Source: an uncultured Paraprevotella sp. (GTDB taxonomy: Bacteria > Bacteroidota > Bacteroidia > Bacteroidales > Bacteroidaceae). Taken from it: DNA of 64,000 nt. The notes beneath the pieces are model-generated. The model was not told the origin of the DNA and did no database searches. It worked only from the letters and a program-made list of their open reading frames with translations. Of this stretch, positions 23,854 to 35,067 are shown in pieces. The translations under genes and the position numbers were made by a program. The stretch's first letter is position 1; every line of letters begins with the position of its first letter. Location: the NCBI GenBank assembly GCA_900546665.1, contig URDY01000014.1, positions 1 through 64,000 on the forward strand, written 5' to 3'.

Positions 23854-24795
23854 TCACTCTTCTCTGAGTGTGATTTCATCCAGCCGTAGCCTTCTGTAGC
23901 AGTTCTCTGCGGCCTGGCTGTCCTTGAAGCGTACGTCGATGCGTCCGTTCTTGTAGAACTTGATCTGTTCTGCGTTGCTCAGGGTGAGGTTGTACCATTC
24001 GGTTATATCCACATCGCGTCTGTCAAGACCGATGACCATACCGCTTGAACCGTTTATCACGTCATCTGACCCGTATGCGATACCTTCGCAGAAAATGTCC
24101 ACTTTCCTTCCGCAGTCATACGAGAACTCATATTCCCGGTGGTATTCCAGATGGATGCTGTCCCAGGACACGATGTCAGGGAAAGTTATCTTGTCCTTTT
24201 TCAGTTCGGGCTTCACCTTGCTCCAGCGGGAAGGCTGTACCGTTTTCAGGAAACGGGCCAGCAGTTCTTCCTCTGCGGTCTCACGGAAACTTTTTCCGCC
24301 GAGGTGTTCAATGACCATGTCCACGTAAGTCTGGTAGACCGGACGGAATCCCATGCGCATGGCCTTCTCGTCGATTACAGGAATGGGTACGTCTACATTG
24401 TAGGTCCTGTTGAAATAGGAAATGATGCGATTCGCGAAATTCGCGTTGGCATTGCAGTTGTTGTCCGCAAGCTCGTTGATGAGGTCAAACGGTTTGAATT
24501 CGTTGTGGGTATAGTCATCCTCCCCGCTGTTGTTGAAATAGAAATTCCGTATGGAGACCTTACCGTTATCCTCATACTTGAAGCTCTTGATTTCCCGGTA
24601 CCGTTCCGCTTCTTCCTTGAAGATGGCATACCAACGGTCGATACGGTCAAGCGTCTTGTAGAGCTGGTCCTGCTGGAGCTGGCAATACTGCCTGTCCTGT
24701 TCTGTAATCTTGTCCTCGTTCCTTACTTGCACGTTCAGGATACCTGTGAGCAGGTCAGTGTGGCTGCCTGCTGTTCTTGTTGCTGTTGTCTGCAT
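23854..24795 (-). CDS. ICE protein, DUF4942-like
   Basis: This 313-residue soluble protein has a TLDRIDRWYAIFKEEAERYREI helix at about 50-70. Other segments are FRPVYQTYVDMVIEHLGGKSFRETAEEELLARFL and a C-terminal TLSNAEQIKFYKNGRIDVRFKDSQAAENCYRRL. The last resembles the end of DUF4942 proteins that accompany phage/ICE methyltransferases. The assignment is tentative. It lies between the DUF4121 gene (12 bp gap) and the methyltransferase-helicase gene in one operon, so it may act as that enzyme's partner. Confidence 0.55.
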   Translation of the reverse strand: MQTTATRTAGSHTDLLTGILNVQVRNEDKITEQDRQYCQLQQDQLYKTLDRIDRWYAIFKEEAERYREIKSFKYEDNGKVSIRNFYFNNSGEDDYTHNEFKPFDLINELADNNCNANANFANRIISYFNRTYNVDVPIPVIDEKAMRMGFRPVYQTYVDMVIEHLGGKSFRETAEEELLARFLKTVQPSRWSKVKPELKKDKITFPDIVSWDSIHLEYHREYEFSYDCGRKVDIFCEGIAYGSDDVINGSSGMVIGLDRRDVDITEWYNLTLSNAEQIKFYKNGRIDVRFKDSQAAENCYRRLRLDEITLREE

Positions 24796-24807
24796 AACTG
24801 TATTGTT

Positions 24808-25638
24808 TTAGAGATTGTCAATTTCGGGTTTGATACGGTAACAGTAGGTGATGTGGCTGTCCATGTCCTTGACCAGCTTGACCTGTTCGGGATAAAAGTT
24901 GAGACGCCGTTCCACGGCCTGGACATCTATTTTGTCCCACTCGTGCTGCGGCAGGAACCGGTTCTCATGACGGAAACACCAGAGAACGATATGGTTTTCC
25001 TGGTTGCCCTTGAACACGGTCCCTTCATAGTCCTTCAGGAACTGTAGGAAGTCCTCTTCGGTCCTGAAAGCCTTGTCGAAGCCTTGGTACAGGTTACGTG
25101 CGTCCGGACCCGTGTTTTTTGTCAGATAATACTGTCTCCATGTCTCAGTGGTGAAATCGCCGTAGAGAGGGTCAGGTTCGGAATAGGACCATAACGGCAC
25201 TTTTGCCGTGAATGCGACGGCACCGTTGGCGCACGCACCGCAGTTGCCCCAGTCTTGGAATATCCCTTCCGTCCATCTGACGAACTTCAACTGGAGGGGG
25301 TCAATATGGTGGAAGGATCCTCCGCTGACACTTAAACCGATACCGTCATACTCTTCCCATATGAAAGGGATATAGGGGATTTCACAGATGGAAATCAGTC
25401 CGTCCGTATTTTTGCGTTTCTCGATGAGGGCGTTGCCGTAATATTTCCCGTATCTGTCCACATAGATGAGTCTGTCTCCGACCTGCGGAATCTTTTCAGA
25501 GCGTGTCCTTTCTATCAGTTCCACATAACCGTTGGCCATATCCACGTCCTGCTGTGTCAGCCAGTGCTTGTGATCGTACAGAATGTTCAGTGGCTTGAGT
25601 GTTTCCACCGTGTACTTGTTCTTTGTTGCCTGTAACAT
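24808..25638 (-). CDS. DUF4121 family protein
   Basis: This 276-residue soluble protein has an N-terminal region with ANGYVELIERTRSEKIPQVGDRLIYVDRYG and a following FIWEEYDGIGLSVSGGSFHHID, which I recall as characteristic of DUF4121 proteins in Bacteroidales ICEs. The centre has GNCGACANGAVAF with two cysteines. No activity is known. It is the first gene of the operon beside foldback element C (ATG 33 nt from the left arm), just as DUF4120 is first beside element A. This shared position suggests early expression on transfer. Confidence 0.65.
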   Translation of the reverse strand: MLQATKNKYTVETLKPLNILYDHKHWLTQQDVDMANGYVELIERTRSEKIPQVGDRLIYVDRYGKYYGNALIEKRKNTDGLISICEIPYIPFIWEEYDGIGLSVSGGSFHHIDPLQLKFVRWTEGIFQDWGNCGACANGAVAFTAKVPLWSYSEPDPLYGDFTTETWRQYYLTKNTGPDARNLYQGFDKAFRTEEDFLQFLKDYEGTVFKGNQENHIVLWCFRHENRFLPQHEWDKIDVQAVERRLNFYPEQVKLVKDMDSHITYCYRIKPEIDNL

Positions 25639-25671
25639 AACATTTGATTTTTTGTTAGTCCGGCTTCTGGG

Positions 25672-25850
25672 GCCGGAGTTCCCATAACTACAGGCTTAAA
25701 AAGGTCGTGTTCCGTACATGCAAGGCTTCGGGAAAAAATACCGCAAGCCCTCCGGGGCGAGGATGATTTTTTCCACGAACCCGAAGGGCTTGGCCTTGCT
25801 TGTACGGGAAGAACACGAATTACCTTTGCCTGTGGTTATGGGGACTCGGC
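25672..25850. promoter_or_regulatory. Foldback element C (candidate single-strand promoter)
   Basis: This 179-bp foldback has outer arms that pair over about 23 bases (left arm with CCCATAACTACAGGC, right arm with GCCTGTGGTTATGGG). Inside are AAAGGT/ACCTTT, TCGTGTTC/GAACACGA, CGTACA/TGTACG, GCAAGGC/GCCTTGC and GGAAAAAAT/ATTTTTTCC. The apical loop is ACCGCA, a GCCC/GGGC hairpin, then GAGGATG. A side hairpin CCC-GAA-GGG is present. CTTG (25795-25798) and TACCTTTG (25821-25828) are 22 nt apart on the right arm. Two outer pairs are G-T only in the plus strand. The DUF4121 gene starts to its left. Confidence 0.85.
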
Positions 25851-26336
25851 TACGGTATGCTCGTTTTTCCCGATATGTTTTTATTCCGTAAGATTGCAGC
25901 CGTTTATATGGCCTTTTCAGAAAGAAATGTTATCTTTGCAGGTGAGATAAAGAGTTATTTGAAAGCATGAGAAATATGGCGGTTCGGAACAGTCCGGCTT
26001 TTTCTTATCCATTGCCCGTTCTCGTGTGAGTTTTATCCAATCTGTTGATAGTCAAATAAAACCTACCTGATTACAACAAATATAGTGAAAGCCGAGCGCA
26101 AAGACAAGCGAAAACGTAGTTTTCAGATTGTCCTATGCCGAGGCGCCTCCTGTCTTATCCAAAGATAAAGATTTTTTCCGCACATTGATTTTATTTGGTA
26201 TGGGCAGAACGGTAAATGAAGGCTTTTGTCAGTGTATAATATTAAAACATATCATGATAAAAGCGCTGGAAAACAGGATGCTATGAGGGGTATGGCAGAT
26301 GGTGTGAAATCTGGGATGAATCCTGTCGGGGAAAAA
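25851..26336. other. Non-coding stretch at the probable ICE right boundary
   Basis: No convincing gene is present. A plus-strand TATCTTTG box (25931-25938) has no gene behind it. The 84-codon frame at 26226 runs antisense into mutB through its terminator and is not credible. The switch from ICE genes to conserved metabolism happens here, so an attachment site is likely inside, but I cannot place it without the other end. Confidence 0.4.
26090..26172. repeat. Possible dispersed intergenic repeat
   Basis: A stretch reading AAAGCCGAGCGCAAAGACAA and, further on, CTATGCCGAGGCGCCTCC looks like a family that I recall from intergenic regions of several Bacteroides genomes. CCGAG recurs in both halves and the internal GCGAAAACGTAGTTTTCAG can fold. 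Only one copy lies in the window. Confidence 0.35.
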
Positions 26337-26366
26337 ATGAGGAGGCAAGCCGGCTTGCCTCCTCAT
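26332..26366 (-). terminator. Terminator of the mutA-mutB operon
   Basis: A perfect 30-bp palindrome (26337-26366) is built on GAGGAGGCAAGC and its complement. On the minus strand it is followed by six T residues (26332-26337). Confidence 0.9.
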
Positions 26367-26386
26367 AAAATGTATGGATGTTGTGG

Positions 26387-28548
<2,162 letters not shown>

Positions 28549-28552
<4 letters not shown>

Positions 28553-30420
28553 TTGATTCCCAATTTAGCGTTATACTCTTTTAACGTCTTCAGCTGGTCT
28601 ACACGGACGTGGATGAAGTTTTCAATTCCGGCAGCTTTAAGATCGTCACTGCAAGCCGGTGCACCGGCTACGACAAACATGGCACGGCCGTTGAGTGCCT
28701 TGAAGGCCGGGATGGCATATTCTGCATATTCGTCATCGCTTGAACAAAGCACAACGATGTCGGCTTCTGCCTTGAGGGCTGCTTCGATACCTTCTTCTAC
28801 GGAGTCAAATCCTAAATTGTCAATGACTTTGTATCCTGCACAGGCCAGGAAATTGCAGCTGAACTGTGCGCGTGCCTGACGCATGGCCAGATTGCCGATA
28901 GTCAGCATGAATGCAACAGGCTGTTTGGCTGCTTGCTCTGTCTGTAAACGAAGGTCTTCGAAGTCGGAAGCCAGACGTGATGTTTCAAGTTTGGCAAACG
29001 GCTTTTCACATTCATGGCCGTTCTGATGGCTACCGCAGCACTGTCTGCCCTTGATCGGTGATTTGCCTTCGCTCTTTTCGTTAAAGTTCGGGAACTGGTT
29101 GGTACCGAGAAGGAATTCTTTGCGTTTTCCGGCGTTGGCGTGACGCGTCGCATTGGTTTCGTTGATGGTATTCTGGATGGTTCCAGCTTCGGCTGCTGCC
29201 AGGAAACCGCCTTCTTCTTCGATAGCCAGGAACAGTTTCCACGCTTCTTCTGCCAAAGACTGGGTCAGTTTTTCAATGAAGTAAGAACCGCCGGCCACAT
29301 CGACGATCTTATCGAAATGGCTTTCTTCCTGTAATAGCAGCTGCTGATTGCGTGCAATACGTTCGGCAAATTCTGTCGGCGTTTCGTATGGTGCATCAAA
29401 CGGAGTAACGACAATGGCATCTACATTGGCCAGGGCTGCACTCATCGTTTCAGTCTGTGAGCGTAGCATATTGACATAACTGTCAAAAATGGTCATGTTG
29501 TAAGTGGTGGTCGTCGCGTTGACATACATTTTGCAGGCACAGTCGCACTGGGGATTGTATTTCTTGACAATGTGTGCCCATAACATGCGTGCTGCACGGA
29601 ATTTGGCGATTTCCATGAAATAGACACCGCCGATACCCAGATTGAACTTGATGCTTTTGGCGGCCTGGTCGGCTGGTATGCCGGCTTCCGTCATCTGGTT
29701 AAGGTATTCGTTACCCCAAGCCAGAGCATAGCCCAGTTCCTGATAAACGTATGCGCCGTTATTGCAGAGCGTGTCTGCATTGACGCTGATGCAACGGTAG
29801 TGAGGGAATGCAGACATGGCTTTGACGATTTCCGGAATGTTTTCCAGCAAAGCCGTTGTGTTTTTACCTTTGGTCAGAATCTTTTCGATGGGATCGAAAT
29901 TAATACTGCCGACCAGTTTGTCTGCATTGTATCCTTTGCGGGTGAAATAATCGGCAAGCAGTTGTGCCAGCTTGAGGGTGTGTCCCTGGCATGTGGAGAA
30001 GTTCAGTTCCACAGCTTCTGCCTGTATGCCCTCGAGCAGTGTGTCGAGATAGGCGGCATCCAGTTCTTTTGCGGGAATCTTGAAGCCGAGAGATGTGACG
30101 CCTTTGTTGAGGATATCAAGGGCTTTGGCATTGGCTTCCTTGGGGTCGGCAGCCTTGATGTTCTGGCGTACATACCATTGGTTGTTGTCTTTCTTGTTTC
30201 CTCTTAGATAAGGGAATTGTCCTGGAAGTGAATTGATTTGTGTCATTCCTTCCAAATCTTCCTTTCTGTAGAAGGGTTCCATATTGAACCCTTCATTGGT
30301 TCTCCAAACCATTTTTTTCTGATAGTCTGCTCCCTTAAGGTCAACATTGATTTTGTCAATCCATTCCTGACGAGTGGGGGCAGTGAAATCAGAGAAGAGT
30401 TTCTCTTTATTATCTGCCAT
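28549..30420 (-). CDS. mutA: Methylmalonyl-CoA mutase small subunit
   Basis: This 623-residue partner of MutB has the same barrel-plus-flavodoxin fold ([21 protein letters not shown]-terminal region after about residue 490). It lacks the DxHxxG cobalamin signature, as is normal for the non-catalytic subunit. I chose ATG 30420 ([20 protein letters not shown]); the frame extends upstream to 30507 but that part is AT-rich and reads like leader sequence. The region 455-475 has a Cys/His-rich insert ([12 protein letters not shown]). The overlap with mutB makes a two-gene operon. It is divergent from the AspT-like transporter gene. Confidence 0.95.
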
Positions 30421-30526
30421 AATTATACTGTTAAAATGAATAGTTTCAATCGAACAAAAATAGCAAAACTTTTGTTTCCTCGCAAAAAATGTTATCCAAA
30501 AACTCAAAGTGTGTTGTTTTTTTATC

Positions 30527-30534
30527 TAAATTTG
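30527..30534 (+). promoter_or_regulatory. -7 box of the AspT-like gene
   Basis: TAAATTTG fits TAnnTTTG and lies 41 nt before the ATG at 30576. Confidence 0.4.
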
Positions 30535-30575
30535 CCAATGAAAAGATTTTTTTTAATTAATTAAATTTTGTAATA

Positions 30576-32264
30576 ATGGATTGGTTAGAACAGTTACTGT
30601 TTGATTCGAATTCCATCGCCCATATCGTCCTGCTTTATACAGTGGTGATTTCCATAGGAATATATCTGGGAAAAATCAAATTCTTCGGTATATCTCTGGG
30701 AGTGACTTTTGTGCTGTTTGCAGGAATCCTGGCGGGACATTTCGGATTCACAGGTACCACTTCAACCTTGAATTTCTTGCAGGATTTCGGACTGATTTTA
30801 TTCGTATTTTGCATTGGTTTGCAGGTCGGTCCGGGTTTTTTCGAGTCTTTCAAGAAAGGCGGAATTACGCTGAACGTGTTGGCCTGTGGCATTGTAGCCC
30901 TTAACATCATTGTGATGTTGGTGCTGTATTATTGTTGTTTTGATACGTCAAATCCTCAGAATCTGCCGATGATGGTCGGTGTATTGTGCGGAGCCGTGAC
31001 GAATACGCCGGGATTGGGTGCGGCTACGGAGGCGTTGACGCAATTGTTTCCGGCAAATGAAATTCCGCAGATTGCGTCAGGATATGCCTGTGCTTATCCT
31101 TTAGGTGTGGTCGGTATCATAGCTGCAACCATTGCAATCCGTTATATTTGTGGAATAGTTCTGAAGGATGAGGAAGACAAAATCATTGCCGAACAGGCTG
31201 AGAATCCTCATGCAAAGCCTCATAAGATGACGTTGCGTGTGGAGAATACGGCGTTGAACGGCAAGACCATGCTTCAGGTGCGCGATTTCCTGGGCCGTGA
31301 TTACGTGTGTTCAAGAGCGCTGCATGAGGGGCATGTGAGCATTCCGACCCGTTCCACCAAATTGTATATCGGTGATTATCTGTTTATCGTTTGTGCAGAA
31401 GATGATGCTGAAGCTATCATGGCGTTTATCGGTCCAGAGGCTAATGTGGACTGGGAAGTTCAGGATGTACCGATGGTGTCAAAAAGCATTTTGGTTACCC
31501 AGCCCAAGATGAACGGAAAGACATTCGGACAGTTGCATTTCAGCTCAGTGTATGGCGTTAATGTGACCCGTATTTCCCGTTCGGGTATGAATTTGTATGC
31601 CGACCGGAATTTGCGTATGCAGGTGGGAGACAAGATCGTAGTAGTCGGACCGGAAGATGCTGTTGACCGCGTTGCTAATTTGATGGGTAATTCCGTGAAA
31701 AGACTGGATCATCCTAATCTGATTACCATATTTGTGGGAATTCTGGTGGGAATAATTTTCGGAAGTATTCCATTTGCATTCCCTGGCGTACCGACACCGG
31801 TTAAATTAGGTCTGGCCGGTGGACCGCTGATTGTGGCTATTTTAATAGGTCGTTTCGGATATAAGTTCCATTTGGTGACTTATGTGTCAACCAGTGCCAA
31901 TCTGATGTTGAGAGAATTCGGATTAGCCTTGTTCCTGGCCAGCGTGGGTATTAAGGCCGGAGAACACTTTGTGGATACGGTCATTGCCGGCGACGGATTG
32001 AAATATGTATGGACAGGTTTCATTATTACGGTTATTCCTATTCTGGTAATAGGACTTATTGCCCGTATGCGTTTTAAATTGAATTATTTCACGATCATGG
32101 GTCTTATTGCCGGAAGTACAACCGATCCTCCTGCATTGGCTTTTGCCAGTCAGGCTTCAAACAGTGATGCACCGGCCGTAGGTTATTCTACCGTTTACCC
32201 CTTGACGATGTTCCTGCGTATTTTGACGGCCCAGTTGATTGTATTGCTGTTGTGCAGCGTTTGA
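30576..32264 (+). CDS. AspT/YidE-type membrane antiporter
   Basis: This 562-residue inner-membrane protein has the aspartate:alanine exchanger layout: about five N-terminal helices, two TrkA-C (RCK_C) regulatory domains at about 205-285 and 290-375, then about five or six C-terminal helices. The duplicated AspT signature appears as [16 protein letters not shown] (about 134-149) and [14 protein letters not shown] (about 514-527). The substrate may be a dicarboxylate or an amino acid; in anaerobes such exchangers can conserve energy by electrogenic exchange. The position opposite mutA suggests a link with C4-dicarboxylate/propionate metabolism, but this is inference. A bidirectional terminator follows. 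Confidence 0.85.
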   Translation: MDWLEQLLFDSNSIAHIVLLYTVVISIGIYLGKIKFFGISLGVTFVLFAGILAGHFGFTGTTSTLNFLQDFGLILFVFCIGLQVGPGFFESFKKGGITLNVLACGIVALNIIVMLVLYYCCFDTSNPQNLPMMVGVLCGAVTNTPGLGAATEALTQLFPANEIPQIASGYACAYPLGVVGIIAATIAIRYICGIVLKDEEDKIIAEQAENPHAKPHKMTLRVENTALNGKTMLQVRDFLGRDYVCSRALHEGHVSIPTRSTKLYIGDYLFIVCAEDDAEAIMAFIGPEANVDWEVQDVPMVSKSILVTQPKMNGKTFGQLHFSSVYGVNVTRISRSGMNLYADRNLRMQVGDKIVVVGPEDAVDRVANLMGNSVKRLDHPNLITIFVGILVGIIFGSIPFAFPGVPTPVKLGLAGGPLIVAILIGRFGYKFHLVTYVSTSANLMLREFGLALFLASVGIKAGEHFVDTVIAGDGLKYVWTGFIITVIPILVIGLIARMRFKLNYFTIMGLIAGSTTDPPALAFASQASNSDAPAVGYSTVYPLTMFLRILTAQLIVLLLCSV

Positions 32265-32290
32265 TCATGAATTTAATGATATCAATATAA

Positions 32291-32334
32291 AAAAGCATCT
32301 TTCCCTGACTGACTTACGGGAAAGATGCTTTTTT
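32291..32334. terminator. Bidirectional terminator after the AspT-like gene
   Basis: AAAGCATCTTTCCC pairs with GGGAAAGATGCTTT around a short loop, with T runs on both strands, between convergent genes. Confidence 0.9.
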
Positions 32335-32357
32335 TATATTGTATATGTTTCTTCTTC

Positions 32358-32861
32358 TTACAGGTTGTGGTGAAAGGGGATCTCGATGACTTCAAGATCT
32401 TTGAAGTTCTGTCCGTCAACAGTAAACCGTACCAAAGTCCGGACTTTATACCATCCTGACAATCCGGCAGCTCCGGGGTTGATGTGCAGAAGGTGAAGGG
32501 TGTGATCATATTGTACCTTCAGAATGTGCGAATGTCCGCTGATGAACAGCTGGGGAGGACGCTCATAAAGGCTTTTTCTGACAGGTGGCGCATATTTTCC
32601 GGGGTATCCGCCAATATGTGTCATCATAATGTCTGCATCTTCGCATTTCCAGCGTAGTTTTTCACCATACATGCGTCTCAGATCGCCTCCATCGCAGTTG
32701 CCGCAGACGGCCAGAAACGGACGGAATTCAGCCAGCTTTTGGGCAACTTCAAGTGAGCCTATGTCGCCTGCATGCCATATTTCATCGCACTCCTCAAAAT
32801 AATCCAGGTATTTCTGATCCCAATAACCATGGGTGTCAGAGAGCAGGCCTATTCTTTTCAC
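32358..32861 (-). CDS. YfcE/MJ0936-type metallophosphoesterase
   Basis: This 167-residue calcineurin-like phosphoesterase shows the full metal-binding set: DTH at 9-11, HAGD at 30-33, GNCD at 54-57, and SGHSH plus a later NPG in the C-terminal half. These coordinate the two-metal centre that hydrolyses phosphodiesters. The short single-domain form matches YfcE-like enzymes; the natural substrate is unknown. Its ATG overlaps the stop of the upstream cytidylate-kinase-like gene by four bases, so the three minus-strand genes from 34847 to 32358 form one operon. Confidence 0.88.
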   Translation of the reverse strand: MKRIGLLSDTHGYWDQKYLDYFEECDEIWHAGDIGSLEVAQKLAEFRPFLAVCGNCDGGDLRRMYGEKLRWKCEDADIMMTHIGGYPGKYAPPVRKSLYERPPQLFISGHSHILKVQYDHTLHLLHINPGAAGLSGWYKVRTLVRFTVDGQNFKDLEVIEIPFHHNL

Positions 32862-33487
32862 AGATTCAATTTCTTTTTAATGAATTCCTTGATGAATTCT
32901 GTAGTGTCTTCCAGCCCGAGAATGGAAGAGTTGATGCACAGGTGATAGGAATCAGCCTGTCCCCACGTCTTGGCGCTGTAATAATTATAATATGATGCCC
33001 TGTTTTCGTCTCCGGAAAGGATCTTCTTTTCTGCTTCGGCCGGAGAGATGTTCAAACGTTCACTGACCCGTTGGATGCGGTCCTCCATGTCACCGGTAAT
33101 GAAAATATTGACACAACGTGGATTATCCCTTAAAATATAGTCAGCGCATCTGCCCACAAATACGCACGACTCCTGTGACGCTGCTTTTCGGATGGCATCA
33201 CTTTGGAACTTGAAAAGGGATTCGTCACTTAACTGATTGTTATAGATATTTTCGCTGTTGCTGAATATGGGTGCGAAAGAACTGAGCAAAAGTTTAAAAA
33301 AACCTTTGTGCTCGTCATTGCGTTCAAAGAATTTTTTGTTGAATCCACTCTCCTGGGCGGCCAGGTCCAGAAGTTCCTTATCGTAGAATCTGATATTGAA
33401 ATCTTTGGCCAGTTGTCGGCCTATAATGTGGCCGCCACTGCCTAATTGTCGTCCGACATTGATGATAAACAAGTCTTCTTTATTCAT
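32858..33487 (-). CDS. Cytidylate-kinase-like family protein
   Basis: This 209-residue protein has a P-loop-like N terminus, INVGRQLGSGGHIIGRQLA (residues about 9-27), and the segment CVFVGRCADYILRDNP. Both are typical of the cytidylate kinase-like family (AAA_26/Cytidylate_kin2), which is distinct from housekeeping Cmk. It probably phosphorylates a nucleotide or a related small molecule, but the substrate is unknown. It overlaps both neighbours, the MATE gene stop by 8 bp and the phosphoesterase start by 4 bp, so translation is coupled. The three proteins may share a substrate pathway; that is inference. Confidence 0.8.
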   Translation of the reverse strand: MNKEDLFIINVGRQLGSGGHIIGRQLAKDFNIRFYDKELLDLAAQESGFNKKFFERNDEHKGFFKLLLSSFAPIFSNSENIYNNQLSDESLFKFQSDAIRKAASQESCVFVGRCADYILRDNPRCVNIFITGDMEDRIQRVSERLNISPAEAEKKILSGDENRASYYNYYSAKTWGQADSYHLCINSSILGLEDTTEFIKEFIKKKLNL

Positions 33488-34847
33488 GGTTGGATTTTTT
33501 AGCTAATAGATTGAATTTTTTATAGTGGTTAACAAGCATGCAGGTGGCGACAAACCATGCAATCAGGTCTGAAATAGGCATGGCATACCATACACCGTCT
33601 ATTCCCCAAAAGCGTGGTAAAATCAAGGTGAGCGGAACGAGAAACAACATCTGTCTGGTGAGTGACAGGAATATACTCTTTCCTGCTAGCCCTATACTCT
33701 GGAAAAAGTTGGTTGTGACCATTTGCATGCCGATCAACGGGAAAAACATCACGACAATGCGCATGCCTTTTTCTGACATGTCGATAAGTTGCGGATCAGA
33801 AGTAAATGCGCGGACACAGACTCCGGGGATTATTTCACCGATAAGGAAACCGGAAGTGGTGATAATCGTTCCCCAAAGCAGTGTATATCTTAATACTTTC
33901 AGAACCCGGTCATATTTTTGTGCTCCGAAGTTATAGCCGGCAATCGGCTGCATGCCCTGATTTAGTCCTATCACGATCATGACGAACAGGAATGTGATGC
34001 GGTTGACAATTCCGTATGCACCGATAGCCAGATCGCCGCCGTATAATCCCAGACTTCTGTTGATAATGATAACCACAATGCAAGCGCAACTGTTCATCAG
34101 GAACGGTGAAAGTCCGATGGCCAGGGTGTCCTCGACAATTTTTCTTTTCAGACGGTAGATTCCTTTTTGGAAATGTAGCATTTCCTTGTCATTCCTGAAT
34201 ATTGAGATCTGCCACATCAGGGCCATGACCTGGGCCAGTACCGTAGCAAATGCCGCTCCTTTTATTCCCATGTCGAAGCCATAAATGAATATCGGGTCCA
34301 TAACCGTGTTGATAATGACCGTAAAGATAGTCGCGTTCATTGCACTTCGGGGGTGGCCGGCAGACCTTAATACGGAGTTGAGTGTTAGGTAGCTATGAGT
34401 TACTACGTTACCTAATAATATGATACTCATGTAGTCGCGTGCGTATGGAATGGTTGCTTCGCTTGCTCCGAAAAAATAGAGGATCGGATCCAGAAACAGA
34501 AGGCATACCAAACCAAAGGAAAGTCCGAGTATTAAAGTCAGCGTAATGACGTTACCAAAGATCAGTTTGGCTGTGGCATAGTCTTTCTGTCCGAGCTTGA
34601 CGGAAATAAGTGTGGAAGCTCCGACGCCGACCATGGCTCCGAATGCGGCAGACAGGTTCATGAATGGAAAGGTCAGCGCCAATCCAGAAATGGCCATCGG
34701 ACCGACACCATGTCCAATAAAGATACTGTCTACCATATTGTACAGAGATGATGCCGTCATTGCAATAATGGCCGGAATGGCATATTGAGCCAAGAGCTTG
34801 CTGATTTTAAGCGTACCTAAATCTAATGGAGATGTCTGAGCAGTCAT
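33480..34847 (-). CDS. MATE-family efflux transporter
   Basis: This 455-residue inner-membrane protein has about 12 transmembrane helices in two homologous halves, with MATE features such as QYAIPAIIAMTASSLYNMVDSIFIG at the N terminus and a second GLNQGMQPIAGYNFGA motif in the C-terminal half. It should export cationic drugs or metabolites in exchange for Na+ or H+. I chose ATG 34847 (MTAQTSPLDLG); the frame extends to a TTG at 34856. It is the first gene of the operon and is divergent from the methylmalonyl-CoA decarboxylase operon. Confidence 0.93.
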   Translation of the reverse strand: MTAQTSPLDLGTLKISKLLAQYAIPAIIAMTASSLYNMVDSIFIGHGVGPMAISGLALTFPFMNLSAAFGAMVGVGASTLISVKLGQKDYATAKLIFGNVITLTLILGLSFGLVCLLFLDPILYFFGASEATIPYARDYMSIILLGNVVTHSYLTLNSVLRSAGHPRSAMNATIFTVIINTVMDPIFIYGFDMGIKGAAFATVLAQVMALMWQISIFRNDKEMLHFQKGIYRLKRKIVEDTLAIGLSPFLMNSCACIVVIIINRSLGLYGGDLAIGAYGIVNRITFLFVMIVIGLNQGMQPIAGYNFGAQKYDRVLKVLRYTLLWGTIITTSGFLIGEIIPGVCVRAFTSDPQLIDMSEKGMRIVVMFFPLIGMQMVTTNFFQSIGLAGKSIFLSLTRQMLFLVPLTLILPRFWGIDGVWYAMPISDLIAWFVATCMLVNHYKKFNLLAKKSNHE

Positions 34848-34989
34848 ATTAAACAAATATTATACCTATATTAACATACAAAACTACAAAAAAAATAATA
34901 AATGCAGAGTGTCATGATTTCAATAAATCTTAAATTCTTTACGGTTATGAAAAATATCCTAAAAAAGATGGAGGATAATGCTTTTTTAG

Positions 34990-34997
34990 TATCTTTG
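34990..34997 (+). promoter_or_regulatory. -7 box of the mmdA operon
   Basis: TATCTTTG matches TAnnTTTG and gives a leader of roughly 60 nt before the ATG at 35068. Confidence 0.5.
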
Positions 34998-35067
34998 TGC
35001 ATGTTGTTCCAATAGGAAAACTTGAGGACAAATCAAATAAATATAAGACTTTAAATCAATATCAGCA

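Noticed and set aside
6944-25850. Foldback elements as insertion-sequence ends or miniature transposons
   Set aside because: No target duplications, no transposase, stem sequences differ between copies, and all three occupy the same position relative to operon starts.
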